Assembly (NCBI GenBank): GCA_964396185.1
Contig: CAYNEI010000013.1
Location: 1-64,000 of the forward strand
Source: CAYNEI01 sp964396185
GTDB lineage: Archaea > Thermoplasmatota > SW-10-69-26
Length of the DNA: 64,000 nt
Reading direction: 5' to 3'
The position numbers were made by a program, and so were the translations under genes. Position 1 is the stretch's first letter. Every line of letters begins with the position of its first letter. Below the pieces are notes generated by a model that was not told the origin of the DNA, ran no database searches, and saw nothing but the letters and a program-made list of their open reading frames with translations. This document shows positions 48,792-57,785 of the stretch, one piece after another.

Positions 48792-49844
48792 TCATGCGGT
48801 CACCTCCCCGGAGTGGATCTTGCCCCGGAACTTGGCGTACATGGCGTAGTCGATCTCGACGCGGTCGTCGATGAGCTCCTGGACCGTCGGGCTGGTCTTG
48901 GCGTAGGAGGCGATCTCATCGGTGACGGTCAGATCGAAGGCGTCCGAGCCCGCGCCGGAGCCGTAGCCGCATACGAAGATGCGGTTGCCGGGACGGGCGA
49001 CGTCCAGGATGGCAGCCAGGCCGATGAGCACGGCGCCTGAGTACGTGTTGCCGATGACGGGTGCGAGCAGCCCGGTCTCGGTCTGCTTGTCGTTGAAGCC
49101 GAGCTTGCGCGCAGCGCGTGCCGGGAACTTCCCGTTAGGCTGGTGGAAGACGGCGTAGTCGTAGTCCTCCGGGTCGGTGCCGGCGGTCTCGAGCAGGGAT
49201 CGGGAGCACGAGAGCGTGTGGCGGTAGTAGGCGGGCTCGCCGGTGAACCGGGCGGCATGGGTGGGGTACTTCTCCCCTTCGCGGCGCCAAAAGTCCGGTG
49301 TGTCCGTTGTGAAGCTGACGGTCTCGTTGATCTCGGCGATGACGTCCTCGCGCCCGATCTGGAAGGCCGCGGCGCCGGCCGAGGCTGCGTACTCGAGCGC
49401 ATCCCCCGGCGCGCCTTGGCTCGTATCAGCCCCGATGGCCATGGCCGTATCGACGAGGTGGCTGGAGACCAGGCCGAGGCTGGCTTGGATCGCAGCGGTG
49501 CCGGCCTTGCAGGCGAACTCGAAGTCGGCTGCGGTCATGTTGGGTGAGGCACCGATGGCTGCGGAGACGATGGTGGCTGTGGGCTTGACCGCGTAGACGT
49601 GGCTCTCGGACCCGATGTAGATGGCGCCCAGGCTCTCCGGGCCGTGGGGGGAGCGGTCCAGGGCTTGGCGTGCGGCCTCGACGGAGAGCGTGGTGGTGTC
49701 CTCGTCCGGGCCGGGCACGCTCTTCTCGATGACGTTGAGGCCTTTGCCAAGCGTGTTGCCGTCCTTGCCCCAGACGCGCGCGATCTCCTCGGTGGTGATG
49801 CGGTAGCGGGGGATCCAGGCTCCGTAGCTCGTGATGCCGACCAT
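48792..49844 (-). CDS. Hydroxymethylglutaryl-CoA synthase (archaeal type)
   Basis: A 350-residue enzyme condensing acetyl-CoA with acetoacetyl-CoA, the committed entry to the mevalonate route for isoprenoid lipids. Catalytic residues present: Glu in [13 protein letters not shown] near 80, Cys in FEFACKAGT near 112 and His in [11 protein letters not shown] near 234. Length matches archaeal HMGS (about 350). It is 16 bp after the regulator and 84 bp before the thiolase. Its intact active site contrasts with the changed thiolase. Confidence 0.95.
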   Translation of the reverse strand: MVGITSYGAWIPRYRITTEEIARVWGKDGNTLGKGLNVIEKSVPGPDEDTTTLSVEAARQALDRSPHGPESLGAIYIGSESHVYAVKPTATIVSAAIGASPNMTAADFEFACKAGTAAIQASLGLVSSHLVDTAMAIGADTSQGAPGDALEYAASAGAAAFQIGREDVIAEINETVSFTTDTPDFWRREGEKYPTHAARFTGEPAYYRHTLSCSRSLLETAGTDPEDYDYAVFHQPNGKFPARAARKLGFNDKQTETGLLAPVIGNTYSGAVLIGLAAILDVARPGNRIFVCGYGSGAGSDAFDLTVTDEIASYAKTSPTVQELIDDRVEIDYAMYAKFRGKIHSGEVTA

Positions 49845-49860
49845 GGGTCTCGTCTCCTTG

Positions 49861-50550
49861 CTAGATGTCTCTCAACGTCTCGATCAGACGGTCGAGGGGG
49901 GTGGTGGTCTTGACCAGGGGGATCCCCTCCATGCGGGCCAGCTTGATGGCCAGGTCGTCCACGCTCTTCGGCTGGTGGTAGATGACCATGGCTGGCTTCA
50001 TGGGGTGCACGCGCACGGCGACCATGGGGCTGCGCCCGTACTGGATGCCGGTGAAGATCAGCGCGCGCTCGCTCGACCAGCCGTACATCTTGAGGTAGTC
50101 GAACGAGGAGAGCTGGGTGATCGCCTTGAGCGAATCGACGACGGTGTAGCCCTTGAGCTCCCGGGAAAGAGCGTCCTTGCCCGCCAAGACCTCGCCGTCC
50201 AACGCCTTGACGAGCACCTCCGCGGCCACCGGCTCGTAGAGCTCCCGGATGTCCAGGATCGCGTCCGGGGTGTCCAGCATGGAGGAGTACCGGCGCAGCA
50301 CCGTGCCCCCGGCGGCTTCGTCGATGTCGAGCAGGGCATCGACCAGGCGCCGCACCGTCTGGGTCCCGGGGCTCTTGCGGCGTCCCGACTCGTAGTCGGA
50401 GATGACACTAGGGGAGACGTCGAGCTCGGCGGCCAGGTCGGTCTGGCTCACCGCGAACGTGTCCCGCCATTTCTTGATCGTCTGGCCAGGGTTCTCCGAG
50501 AGCGTGATCTCCCCGGCCATCTTCTCTGCGAGCACCGAGCGTGTCTGCAT
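49861..50550 (-). CDS. HTH regulator of the mevalonate operon (archaeal XRE-like)
   Basis: A 229-residue DNA-binding protein. The HTH domain near residues 27-62 ([35 protein letters not shown]) is of the XRE class. The C-terminal 140 residues ([43 protein letters not shown]) match the archaeal COG1395 group, which recurs directly upstream of HMGS. It probably senses an intermediate of the pathway and controls the operon. A gcttaaga TATA box about 26-30 bp before ATG 50550 implies a leaderless mRNA. Confidence 0.85.
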   Translation of the reverse strand: MQTRSVLAEKMAGEITLSENPGQTIKKWRDTFAVSQTDLAAELDVSPSVISDYESGRRKSPGTQTVRRLVDALLDIDEAAGGTVLRRYSSMLDTPDAILDIRELYEPVAAEVLVKALDGEVLAGKDALSRELKGYTVVDSLKAITQLSSFDYLKMYGWSSERALIFTGIQYGRSPMVAVRVHPMKPAMVIYHQPKSVDDLAIKLARMEGIPLVKTTTPLDRLIETLRDI

Positions 50551-50574
50551 CCGCCCTTGAAGAACCCCACGACC

Positions 50575-50582
50575 CTTCTTAA
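50575..50582 (-). promoter_or_regulatory. TATA box of the mevalonate operon
   Basis: The - strand reads gcttaaga, centred about 28 bp before ATG 50550 of the regulator. It is the only promoter found for the four-gene operon regulator-HMGS-thiolase-DUF35. Confidence 0.45.
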
Positions 50583-50723
50583 GCGTTGTCGATTCAGGGT
50601 TCGCGGTTCGTCGATGGGGTGCCAGGGGGGGACCCAAGAGTGGCGCCCCCTGCGCGGCGCTCGACGGGCGTGCGTGGTTGAAGCGCCGCGGGGGTTTCGT
50701 AGGAGCAGCGGGATGGGTAGCTC

Positions 50724-51164
50724 GTGCGGTTCACATCGAGGGGCTATGCGACACCGGGGCTTGCATCGGATGCAGTGCTCACGCACGGCGGCGAGGTCCT
50801 GCTCATCCAGAGGGGTCGGGATCCAGGCCAGGGGCAGTGGGCCATGCCCGGGGGCTTCGTGGAGGTGGGTGAGCGCGTCGAGGAGGCCTGCCTGCGCGAG
50901 CTTCGGGAGGAGACCGGTGTCGAGGCGCGCATCCTGGGCCTGGTAGGTGTCTATAGCGACCCGGACCGCGACCCGCGCGGGCACGTGGTCAGTGTGACCT
51001 ACCTCTGCCAGCCGACAGCCCCGTCCCGCTGCGAGCCCGAGGCCGGCGACGATGCCGCCCGTGCCCGGTGGTTCGCGTGGGAGGAGCTGCCGGAGACGTG
51101 CTTCGACCACGCCAGGATCTTGGCCGACGCCCGATCGTTGCTCGACCAACACGCGCCAGGATAG
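50724..51164 (+). CDS. Nudix hydrolase
   Basis: A 146-residue pyrophosphohydrolase. Nudix box GGFVEVGERVEEACLRELREETG runs from about residue 43 (G-x5-E-x7-REU-x-EE-x-GU). The N-terminal QRGRDPGQGQWAMPGG and the C-terminal part with WFAWEELP are usual for ADP-ribose/NADH- or 8-oxo-dGTP-type members, so substrate cannot be given. Start is GTG 50724, divergent from the mevalonate regulator. tRNA-Ile follows 85 bp later. Confidence 0.88.
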   Translation: MRFTSRGYATPGLASDAVLTHGGEVLLIQRGRDPGQGQWAMPGGFVEVGERVEEACLRELREETGVEARILGLVGVYSDPDRDPRGHVVSVTYLCQPTAPSRCEPEAGDDAARARWFAWEELPETCFDHARILADARSLLDQHAPG

Positions 51165-51249
51165 CGCAGGCCCGGAAGGACTCCCTTGGTGGCCCGGAAT
51201 AGGAACGGACTACGCTCTTATACGAGAAGTGCGATGGGCCGCCCCCTCA

Positions 51250-51324
51250 GGGCGAGTAGCTTAGCTTGGCTGGAGCACCCGGCTGATAACCGGGAGGTCG
51301 CCGGTTCAAATCCGGTCTCGCCCA
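51250..51324 (+). tRNA. tRNA-Ile (GAT)
   Basis: Acceptor GGGCGAG (51250-51256) pairs with CTCGCCC (51317-51323), with discriminator A at 51324; CCA is not encoded. Anticodon arm CCCGG-CTGATAA-CCGGG gives anticodon GAT (Ile). D-arm and T-arm (TTCAAAT) are complete. No intron. Its 3' end is reused in a direct repeat. Confidence 0.93.
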
Positions 51325-51435
51325 CTGGCGCGCCAGCGACAGAAGGAGAGGTGCCCACCAGGGCACCCCCTCACGGGATGGTTCTTGCAAACCGCGTCCA
51401 AGGTTCCGATGGACCGGATTTGAACGCCGGGCCAT
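51317..51435 (+). repeat. Direct repeat, copy 1, including the tRNA-Ile 3' end
   Basis: Starts with the eight bases CTCGCCCA of the tRNA-Ile acceptor end and runs through about 119 nt almost identical to 51573-51690 (offset 256 nt). Such a duplication at a tRNA 3' end is typical of an integration attachment site. Confidence 0.75.
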
Positions 51436-51572
51436 CAGGCCCGGGAGCTGCGCTCGTCAGAGCGCAATACGCTGGTCCTCCCCAACGGCGTCTCAACTTC
51501 GCCGCGCCGTTCGTACGAAGCTGGAGGTCCGGCGACACCGTGAAGCGGACCTCCAGGCATGAGCGAAGCGGG

Positions 51573-51690
51573 CTCGCCCACTGGCGCGCCAGCGACAGAA
51601 GGAGAGGTGCCCACCAGGGCACCCCCTCACGGGATGGTTCTTGCAAACCGCGTCCAAGGTTCCCATGGACCGGATTCGACCGCCGGGCCA
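51573..51690 (+). repeat. Direct repeat, copy 2, with fragment of tRNA-Ile 3' end
   Basis: Begins with the same tRNA tail CTCGCCCA and the same following about 110 nt. The 137 nt between the copies (51436-51572) hold no gene and include an inverted tRNA-like T-arm. No integrase lies nearby, so this would be a remnant of an element that has left. Confidence 0.75.
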
Positions 51691-51846
51691 TCCAGAACCA
51701 GGAGCCGCGCTCACCTGGTGAGCCACAACGTTTAAGTCCCCTCTATGGAGCCTTGGGGATGCCGAACCCGCCAGCGCCGAGCCACGCTCGAGCCTACACC
51801 GCGCCAGCGCAAGCGCTCGCTGCCGCACGCGGGACGGAGGTCCCCC

Positions 51847-54606
51847 ATGCACGCCCCGGGCCGAGTCCATGCGATGCAGCCACCTGTCCAGCCCGGCTGC
51901 CCGCTGGCGGCCCCGTTTCTCGCCACGCTGCTCTCCACCCTGCTGGCTCTGGCCCTCGTCGTGAGCCTGGCTCCCAGTGTGCCCGCTCAGTCCGCTCCCA
52001 TCGTCGATCCCGCGAGCCTGGAGCTGACCCCGATCTTCCTCCACCCCGGCGATCCCCCCGCCACGCTCACCCTGCTCGGCGAGACAACGCCACAGCGCAG
52101 CCTCCACGAGCTCCGGCTCACCGCACCGGCGGGGCTACCGATCGAGTGCCCGTCCACAGGGACGGACCGGGTATGCCAGGCCGACGAGCAGGCCGCCACA
52201 GGCCAGCACGAGATCCGGGTGACCTTCACACCCCCCGTCCAGGGCGCCTTCCAGGTGCACGTCCCCACGGGGGACCCGGCTGCCCCGTTCAACGCCACGA
52301 GCCCGGACCAGCACGACCGGGTTGACGAGTGGGCGCTGCGGCTCACGAGCCCACCGGTCGATGAGGCGCCCTCCGGCACCAACCCCCTGGGCCAGCGGGT
52401 CCAGCAGGCCACCCTGGAGACCACCGTGGACCTGGAGCCACCGACCACGACCGTGGAGATCCTCGACGATGGATCCGCGTACAGCCAGGCCAACCGAACG
52501 GTCGAGTTGAACGCAACCGACCCTGGGGCAGGGCCTGCATGGCTCTACGTTACCACGGATGGGACGGACCCGACACGGTCGAACAACACGAACCGCACGA
52601 TCCATCCGGCCGACGAGGGCCCCATCCTGGTCAACCTGACCGAGGAGGGCGAGCATGTGGTGACATGGGCTGCCGAGGATAGGCTTGGCAACCTGGCAGC
52701 CCCAGCCAACCGCACGATCACCATCGACCGCACCCCGCCTCGGCTCACCGTAACGGATCCAGCCCCTGGCCAGGTGCAGCCCACTCGGTCGGCCGAGGTG
52801 GGCTTCGCGGTCACCGACGCGCTTGCCGGACCCGCCCAACTAGAGCTGGACTGCCGCCTCGAACCTGGGAGCTGGGCGCCCTGCCAGAGCAGCCAGGACC
52901 ACACGTTCGAGCTCACCGCAGACGGGACCGCGACGGTGCACCTACGCGCCACGGACCCCGCCGGCAACCAGGTCGAGGAGAGCCTCTTGGTCCACGTGGA
53001 CACCGCCCGCCCCGAGCTCGCGCTCGGCACTCTGGGCCCCACGCACCCGACGGACAGCGTGCGGCTCAACGTCACCGTCGAGGACCTCCACCTGGATCAC
53101 CCGGGCTTCGAGCTGGCGTGCCGTCTGGCTGGCGCGAGCTGGGGGGCCTGTGATACCTCGACGTACCACTGGTTCCGGTCGCTCCCGGACGGTGACCACG
53201 TGCTCGAGGTCCGCGCCACGGACCCGGCCGGCCACACCACCACCGCCACGCGAGCGCTCACCGTGGACACCCAGCCCCCCGAGCTCACCCTGTTTGCGCC
53301 CGTGGACGGTGCGGCCGTCAAACCCGGGACCCAAGCCACCTTCGACATCCAAGATCCGGACCCAGGTGCTGGTATCGAGGAGGTGGCTTGCCAGCTGGAT
53401 GACCAGCCCCCCGAGCCCTGCACCTCCCACGGCCACCACCCCCTCACTGATCTCGAGCCGGGCGTGCACACCCTCACGCTGCTCGCCCAGGACCGGGCAG
53501 GACACATCACTCAAGCGAGCACGACGTTCACCATCGACGATGTGGGGCCGACCGTCGAGATCCTGGACCCGGCTCCAGGCGGCCACGTCTCGCCCAACGC
53601 GAGCACCATGCGCTTCCACGTGGACGACCCGACCACCCCCACCGAGGAGATCACCCTGATCTGCTGGGCCGACGACGAGGTGCCTGTACCGTGCGAGAGC
53701 ACGATCAGCCACGCCTTCGAGCTCACAGACGCCGGTGCCCACAGCTTCCATGTGCGCGCCACCGACCCCGCCGGCCACACGAACACGACGAGCATCCCCG
53801 TCCACCTGGATATCGGCCTCCCCACCGTCCGGATCGAGCCCTCCGAAGCTCCGTGGCGAGCCACCGAGCCCAACCAGATCACCGCTCACGCCGAGGATCC
53901 TGATGGATTGGCCAGCATCACCTGGTCCAGCAGCGGGCGGACCCTCACCACGGATGACGCTCAGGGGTCCAGCACGTTCAACAGCACGCTCACGCACCTG
54001 TTCCGCCACAGTGGCATGTACACCATCGCTGTGACGGTGGTGGATGCCGCTGGCAACACCGTCACCGAGGAGGCCCAGGTCGAGGTCGATGTTCCTCCCG
54101 AGCGCATCGAGCGTGTCGGGTCGGGCAGCTCGGGAAGCGATGACCGCGAGCAGGCCGGGACCAGCCTCCAGGACGATGCAACCGAAACCAGCACCTCCAC
54201 GGATGTGGACGCGCAACAAGATGCCGAGACGGAAGACGCGGCGGAAGACGAGGATGGAGACGAGGCGGCGCCTGGGGAGGATGAGCTTCCCATCGCGCCC
54301 GTGCCCGACCACCTGGTCGCGGATGCCTCGGAGCAGCCCGGCGAGGGGGCAGATGGGACCGATGTTGCGGGGATCGACGGGACCGATGATGACGCTCTCG
54401 TGCCTGGTGGATCCAAGGATCTCGAAGAGGAGGCCGAACCGCTCCTCCAGGCAGGGGCGGACGACGCTGGATCCGGTCAGCCTGCAAGCATGCTTCAAGG
54501 CGTAGGTTGGGGCGCCTGGCTGTTCATCGTGCTCGGCATCGGGGTGAGCCTGGGTGCGGTGGCGGTGGCTTGGCAGGCACGATCCGTGACACGGGCGCGT
54601 GGGTGA
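51847..54606 (+). CDS. Large cell-surface protein with Ig-like (CHU/Big-type) repeats
   Basis: A 919-residue protein: signal peptide (LLSTLLALALVVSLAPSVPA), several repeats of about 90 residues each ending in ATDPAGHTTTATRALTVD-like strands (D-P-A-G-H/N core) with T-P-P-x-L-T starts, a highly acidic Asp/Glu tail (residues 760-860) and a C-terminal transmembrane helix (GWGAWLFIVLGIGVSLGAVAVAW) for anchoring. It should project from the cell as a rod, possibly as an adhesin or S-layer partner. ATG 51847 is preferred to 51745 because GGAGG lies about six bases upstream. Confidence 0.8.
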   Translation: MHAPGRVHAMQPPVQPGCPLAAPFLATLLSTLLALALVVSLAPSVPAQSAPIVDPASLELTPIFLHPGDPPATLTLLGETTPQRSLHELRLTAPAGLPIECPSTGTDRVCQADEQAATGQHEIRVTFTPPVQGAFQVHVPTGDPAAPFNATSPDQHDRVDEWALRLTSPPVDEAPSGTNPLGQRVQQATLETTVDLEPPTTTVEILDDGSAYSQANRTVELNATDPGAGPAWLYVTTDGTDPTRSNNTNRTIHPADEGPILVNLTEEGEHVVTWAAEDRLGNLAAPANRTITIDRTPPRLTVTDPAPGQVQPTRSAEVGFAVTDALAGPAQLELDCRLEPGSWAPCQSSQDHTFELTADGTATVHLRATDPAGNQVEESLLVHVDTARPELALGTLGPTHPTDSVRLNVTVEDLHLDHPGFELACRLAGASWGACDTSTYHWFRSLPDGDHVLEVRATDPAGHTTTATRALTVDTQPPELTLFAPVDGAAVKPGTQATFDIQDPDPGAGIEEVACQLDDQPPEPCTSHGHHPLTDLEPGVHTLTLLAQDRAGHITQASTTFTIDDVGPTVEILDPAPGGHVSPNASTMRFHVDDPTTPTEEITLICWADDEVPVPCESTISHAFELTDAGAHSFHVRATDPAGHTNTTSIPVHLDIGLPTVRIEPSEAPWRATEPNQITAHAEDPDGLASITWSSSGRTLTTDDAQGSSTFNSTLTHLFRHSGMYTIAVTVVDAAGNTVTEEAQVEVDVPPERIERVGSGSSGSDDREQAGTSLQDDATETSTSTDVDAQQDAETEDAAEDEDGDEAAPGEDELPIAPVPDHLVADASEQPGEGADGTDVAGIDGTDDDALVPGGSKDLEEEAEPLLQAGADDAGSGQPASMLQGVGWGAWLFIVLGIGVSLGAVAVAWQARSVTRARG

Positions 54607-54657
54607 GTGCGAACCAGTGGGCAAGGGGGTGGTTTCGCCGATTCGGGTCAGCGCAGG

Positions 54658-54703
54658 GGAGGTTGGGCGCCCTCCGCCACTGAGGGTCGGGCGCCCTACC
54701 TCC
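54658..54703. repeat. Inverted repeat of 15 bp
   Basis: Arms 54658-54672 and 54689-54703 are reverse complements at 14 of 15 positions. It follows the surface-protein stop by 52 bp and precedes a second hairpin; the two together may form a terminator or a small element. Confidence 0.55.
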
Positions 54704-54710
54704 AGAGTCA

Positions 54711-54764
54711 CCCGAACGCTCCGGCCTGATCGCGTAGTTGGGCGGGCCGGAACGTTCGGGTTTT
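54711..54764. terminator. Hairpin followed by a T-run
   Basis: Arms 54711-54726 and 54745-54760 pair over 15 of 16 bases; TTTT follows at 54761-54764. It lies between the surface-protein gene and tRNA-Leu and is a good intrinsic terminator for the + strand transcript. Confidence 0.6.
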
Positions 54765-54807
54765 CCTGCCCTCCGCGCTCAGCTTGCGCTGTTGGAGAGA
54801 AGCTGAG

Positions 54808-54892
54808 TGCGGAGGGCAGGATTCGAACCTGCGAACCCCTATGAGACAGCGCCCTCAACGCTGCGCCGTTGGCCAGGCTTGGCAACCTCCGC
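54808..54892 (-). tRNA. tRNA-Leu (GAG)
   Basis: On the - strand the acceptor GCGGAGG (54892-54886) pairs with CCTCCGC (54815-54809), discriminator A at 54808. The anticodon loop TTGAGGG gives GAG (Leu). A long variable arm of class II and the T-arm TTCGAAT are present. No intron and no encoded CCA. Confidence 0.93.
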
Positions 54893-55010
54893 ACGGTGGG
54901 TCGTGCCTGGTGGCGGCGCAAAGGGGTTGCCCTATTTCAACGTGACGGGCCGCGTCTCGACCGGCCCGATAATCCTCGGTTGTATGATAGGCTTATATCC
55001 AGGGCGTGGC

Positions 55011-56570
55011 ATGGCCTCGGCCGTCATGGTCACCGCCGGCATCGTGCTCACCATCACCGCGGTCACGCTCGCCGTGTTCACCGTGCTGGGGATCTGGTAC
55101 ACCCGCGGGCGCGTTGGGTCCGTGGACGATCTGCTCACCGCCCGCGGGACCGCCGGGGCTGGAGTCACCGGGGCGACGTTGATCGCCTCGGGGATGGGCG
55201 CCTGGATCCTCTTCAGCCCCGCCGAGGCCGGCGCAGCCTTCGGCGGGATCTCCTCGGTTCTCGGCTACGCCCTGGGCAGTGCGCTGCCCATGCTCGCCTT
55301 CCTGCTGCTCGCACCCCGTATCCGCGAGTTGCTCCCGCGCGGACAGAGCATCACCGGCTACGCGGGCGCCCGCTACGGCGCCACCATGCACGCCTACGTG
55401 CTCGTCGTCTCGGTCTTCTACATGTTCATCTTCCTGGCCGCCGAGATGACCGGCATCGCTGGAGCCCTGGCGCTCGTGGCTGGCGTGCCGGCCTGGCAGA
55501 CCGCCGCGCTTGTAGGTGGCTTCGTGCTCCTCTACACGGGCTACGGGGGCTTGCTGGCAAGCCTCTTCACCGACACGATCCAGACCCTGCTCATCCTGCC
55601 GCTCATCGTCATCGGGTTCGCAGGCGCCGTGCTCGCCCTGGGCGGGCCCGGAGCTGTTCACGCGGGCGTGCTCGAGGCCAGCCCAGCCAGCCTGGATCCT
55701 GGGTTCGGGCCCGGCCTCCAGTTCGGGGTGTTCGTCATGGTCGCCATCCTTGGCGCAGAGATGCTCAACCAAGCCTGGTGGCAGCGCATCTATGCAGCCA
55801 AGGACACCCACGTGCTCCGCCGCGGCTTCACCATGGCGGCTGTCGCCATCGTGCCCATGATCCTGCTCGCAGGGCTCTTCGGCCTGGCCGCCACCGGACT
55901 GGGCCTCGTGCAAGCCCCAGCAGATGCCAGCATCTCGTTCTTCCTCGTGCTCGACCACGCCTTCCCAACCTGGGTCACCCTCGGCGTCGTCCTCCTGGCT
56001 GTGCTCTTGGTGATGAGCACGGCCGACACGTTGTTCAGCGCCATCTCAAGCTTGGTCACCACGGATGCCGCCCAGCTCACCGGGACCCGCTCGGACGCCC
56101 TGTTGCAGACGATCGCCCGGGTCACCACAGCCATCGTGGCCCTCGGTGCCGTGGTCATCGGGGCCCAAGGCTGGAGCGTGCTCACGCTCTTCTTGGTGGC
56201 CGACCTGCTTGCCGCGGCCACGTTCATCCCCCTGCTCGCCGGCTTGTACAGCCGACGCCTCGGCGGCGGCTCAGCTCTGACCGCTTGCCTGGCTGGTCTG
56301 GCCGGTGGGCTGGTCTACTTCCCCACCCTTCGAGCCCCGCTCGAGGCGATCCCAGGCGTGGCTGGTTTGCTCCCGGCCCCATCGTTCCTCTACGCGTTCC
56401 TGGTGGCTGCCGGCCTCTCCGGATCGCTGGCGTGGCTGCTCTCACGCATCCGCTCAGCCGACGTGGATCTCGGCGGGTTGCAGGCCAGCCTGGATGCCCG
56501 GTCAGGCCGGCCAGGACCACCGGCACAACCCACCGATGCCGCTGCCACCGAGCTCGGAGGTGAGGCGTGA
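55011..56570 (+). CDS. Sodium:solute symporter (SSS family)
   Basis: A 519-residue polytopic protein with about 13 helices. The SSS pattern is seen in TRGRVGSVDDLLTARGTAGAG near residue 30, ARYGATMHAYVLVVSVFYMFIFLAAEMTG near 121, YTGYGGLLASLFTDTIQTLLIL near 177 and a STADTLFSAISSL segment near 340. Substrate is unknown (proline, pantothenate, acetate and sugars occur). The downstream 44-residue membrane protein overlaps it. ATG 55011 is used; gcttatatcc lies about 18-25 bp upstream, so a Met five codons later is also possible. Confidence 0.9.
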   Translation: MASAVMVTAGIVLTITAVTLAVFTVLGIWYTRGRVGSVDDLLTARGTAGAGVTGATLIASGMGAWILFSPAEAGAAFGGISSVLGYALGSALPMLAFLLLAPRIRELLPRGQSITGYAGARYGATMHAYVLVVSVFYMFIFLAAEMTGIAGALALVAGVPAWQTAALVGGFVLLYTGYGGLLASLFTDTIQTLLILPLIVIGFAGAVLALGGPGAVHAGVLEASPASLDPGFGPGLQFGVFVMVAILGAEMLNQAWWQRIYAAKDTHVLRRGFTMAAVAIVPMILLAGLFGLAATGLGLVQAPADASISFFLVLDHAFPTWVTLGVVLLAVLLVMSTADTLFSAISSLVTTDAAQLTGTRSDALLQTIARVTTAIVALGAVVIGAQGWSVLTLFLVADLLAAATFIPLLAGLYSRRLGGGSALTACLAGLAGGLVYFPTLRAPLEAIPGVAGLLPAPSFLYAFLVAAGLSGSLAWLLSRIRSADVDLGGLQASLDARSGRPGPPAQPTDAAATELGGEA

Positions 56571-56704
56571 TGGCGCCCGTGGGCGAGACCACGTTCGCCG
56601 TGCTCGTCTGGAGCGCCATCGCCCTCGTAGCCACGGTATTCGCCTACGAGGTGGCCATCGTGCTCCGGGAGCTCCGCGAGAGCCGTGGTAAGGACCAGGC
56701 GTAA
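56570..56704 (+). CDS. Symporter small accessory protein (single helix)
   Basis: A 44-residue protein with one transmembrane helix (FAVLVWSAIALVATVFAYEVAIVL) and a short charged tail (RELRESRGKDQA). The ATG at 56570 overlaps the symporter stop by one base. Tiny partners of sodium symporters are known in archaea and bacteria and stabilise the transporter. It is too short for ordinary gene calling. Confidence 0.65.
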   Translation: MAPVGETTFAVLVWSAIALVATVFAYEVAIVLRELRESRGKDQA

Positions 56705-56736
56705 GCCTGATGCCCAGCTAGCCTCCTTGCCCCGCC

Positions 56737-57153
56737 ATGGCCCCGAGCGCGATGTCCGGCTCCTTCCATCCTGCTGACCGGATCGTCATCCCAGTGGAGG
56801 GCACGGATCGAGAGTACGTGGTCCAGCAGTGGGCCGCCGAGCTGGCCGCTGCCTTGGGCGTTCCGGTCCACGGGCTTCACGTCACCTCGGGGGACGAGGA
56901 GGAGATCCACGACGAGCATTTCTCCTTCCTGCAGACCGCGTGCGAGAAGTGGGGCGTCGAGCTCACGCACCGCGTGGCCAGCAGGGACAACGTCGCAGCT
57001 GAGATCCTCGACGAGCTCGGCACGCGAGACCTCGTCGTCATCGGAACGCGCCAACTCGGCGGCAGCCAGGACTACCACGTGGGCAGCGTGGCCGCCGAGC
57101 TCGTGCGCAACGCGCCCTGCCCCGTACAGATCGTACGCCTCGAGGGCCCCTGA
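56737..57153 (+). CDS. Universal stress protein (UspA-type)
   Basis: A 138-residue cytoplasmic protein. RIVIPVEGTDREYVVQQWAAELAAALGVPVHGLHV (strand-helix) at residue 12; the ATP-binding loop GTRQLGGSQDYHVGSVAAELVRNAPCPV near 105 has the G-x2-G-x9-G(S) pattern slightly altered. It may bind ATP and form dimers. A Met at codon 6 could be the real start. Role in stress response is inferred. Confidence 0.85.
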   Translation: MAPSAMSGSFHPADRIVIPVEGTDREYVVQQWAAELAAALGVPVHGLHVTSGDEEEIHDEHFSFLQTACEKWGVELTHRVASRDNVAAEILDELGTRDLVVIGTRQLGGSQDYHVGSVAAELVRNAPCPVQIVRLEGP

Positions 57154-57217
57154 CTCCAGAGGGTCCACCGGAAGGCCACGGGGAAGCGTGAAGAGCCCCG
57201 GGCCACCATGCACGCCT

Positions 57218-57709
57218 ATGGGGCTGCTCTCCGACAAGACGATCCAGGCGCTCGTCGATGCCGACGAGATCGGTATCGAGCCGTACGAACGGGCCAACCT
57301 GACGCCCAACGGGATCGATCTGCGCGTTGGCGAGGTTGTCGTGCCGGAGCTCGACGAGCCGCTTGAGGTCACCGAAGGCGTTGCGACCATCCCAGGCCGT
57401 GAGCGCTTCCTCGTGAGCACCACCGAGGTCGTCACGTTCCCCGCTGCCCTCTCTGGCCAGCTCTGGATCCGCTCCACCTATGCACGAAAGGGCGTGCTCG
57501 CCTCCTTCGGCAAGGTCGAAGCCGGCTTCAGCGGGACGCTCACCATCGGCGCCTACAACGCCTCCAAAGAGCCCCTGGAGCTACCCATCGGGGAACGGTT
57601 CTGCCAGCTCGCCTTCGAGACCCTCACCGAGGACGCCGAGGCCCTCTACAGCGAGCGCTCCGGCACCTACCAAGGCCAACGCGGCGTCACGCTGGCGCCT
57701 GACTCCTGA
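57218..57709 (+). CDS. dcd: dCTP deaminase (dUTPase fold)
   Basis: A 163-residue enzyme converting dCTP to dUTP (or directly to dUMP in the bifunctional form) for thymidylate synthesis. LLSDKTIQALVDADEIGIEPYE opens it; SGQLWIRSTYARKGVLASFGKVEAGFSGTLTIGAYN near residue 75 holds the active Arg/Ala and Glu residues (RSTYARKGV; VEAGFSG) and LPIGERFCQLAFETL follows. ATG 57218 is used; GTG 57188 would add ten residues without homology. Confidence 0.9.
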   Translation: MGLLSDKTIQALVDADEIGIEPYERANLTPNGIDLRVGEVVVPELDEPLEVTEGVATIPGRERFLVSTTEVVTFPAALSGQLWIRSTYARKGVLASFGKVEAGFSGTLTIGAYNASKEPLELPIGERFCQLAFETLTEDAEALYSERSGTYQGQRGVTLAPDS

Positions 57710-57785
57710 CCCCTCGTGCCACAACCCCTGTGCAACCGCTGTCTGGCACAGGAGGGCTTTAATCCCACCAACCCGATGGCCAGGC

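Noticed and set aside
51247..51691. Short minus-strand ORFs with LNRRPPGYQPGAPA-type products
   Set aside because: They are antisense translations of tRNA-Ile and of the repeat derived from it.
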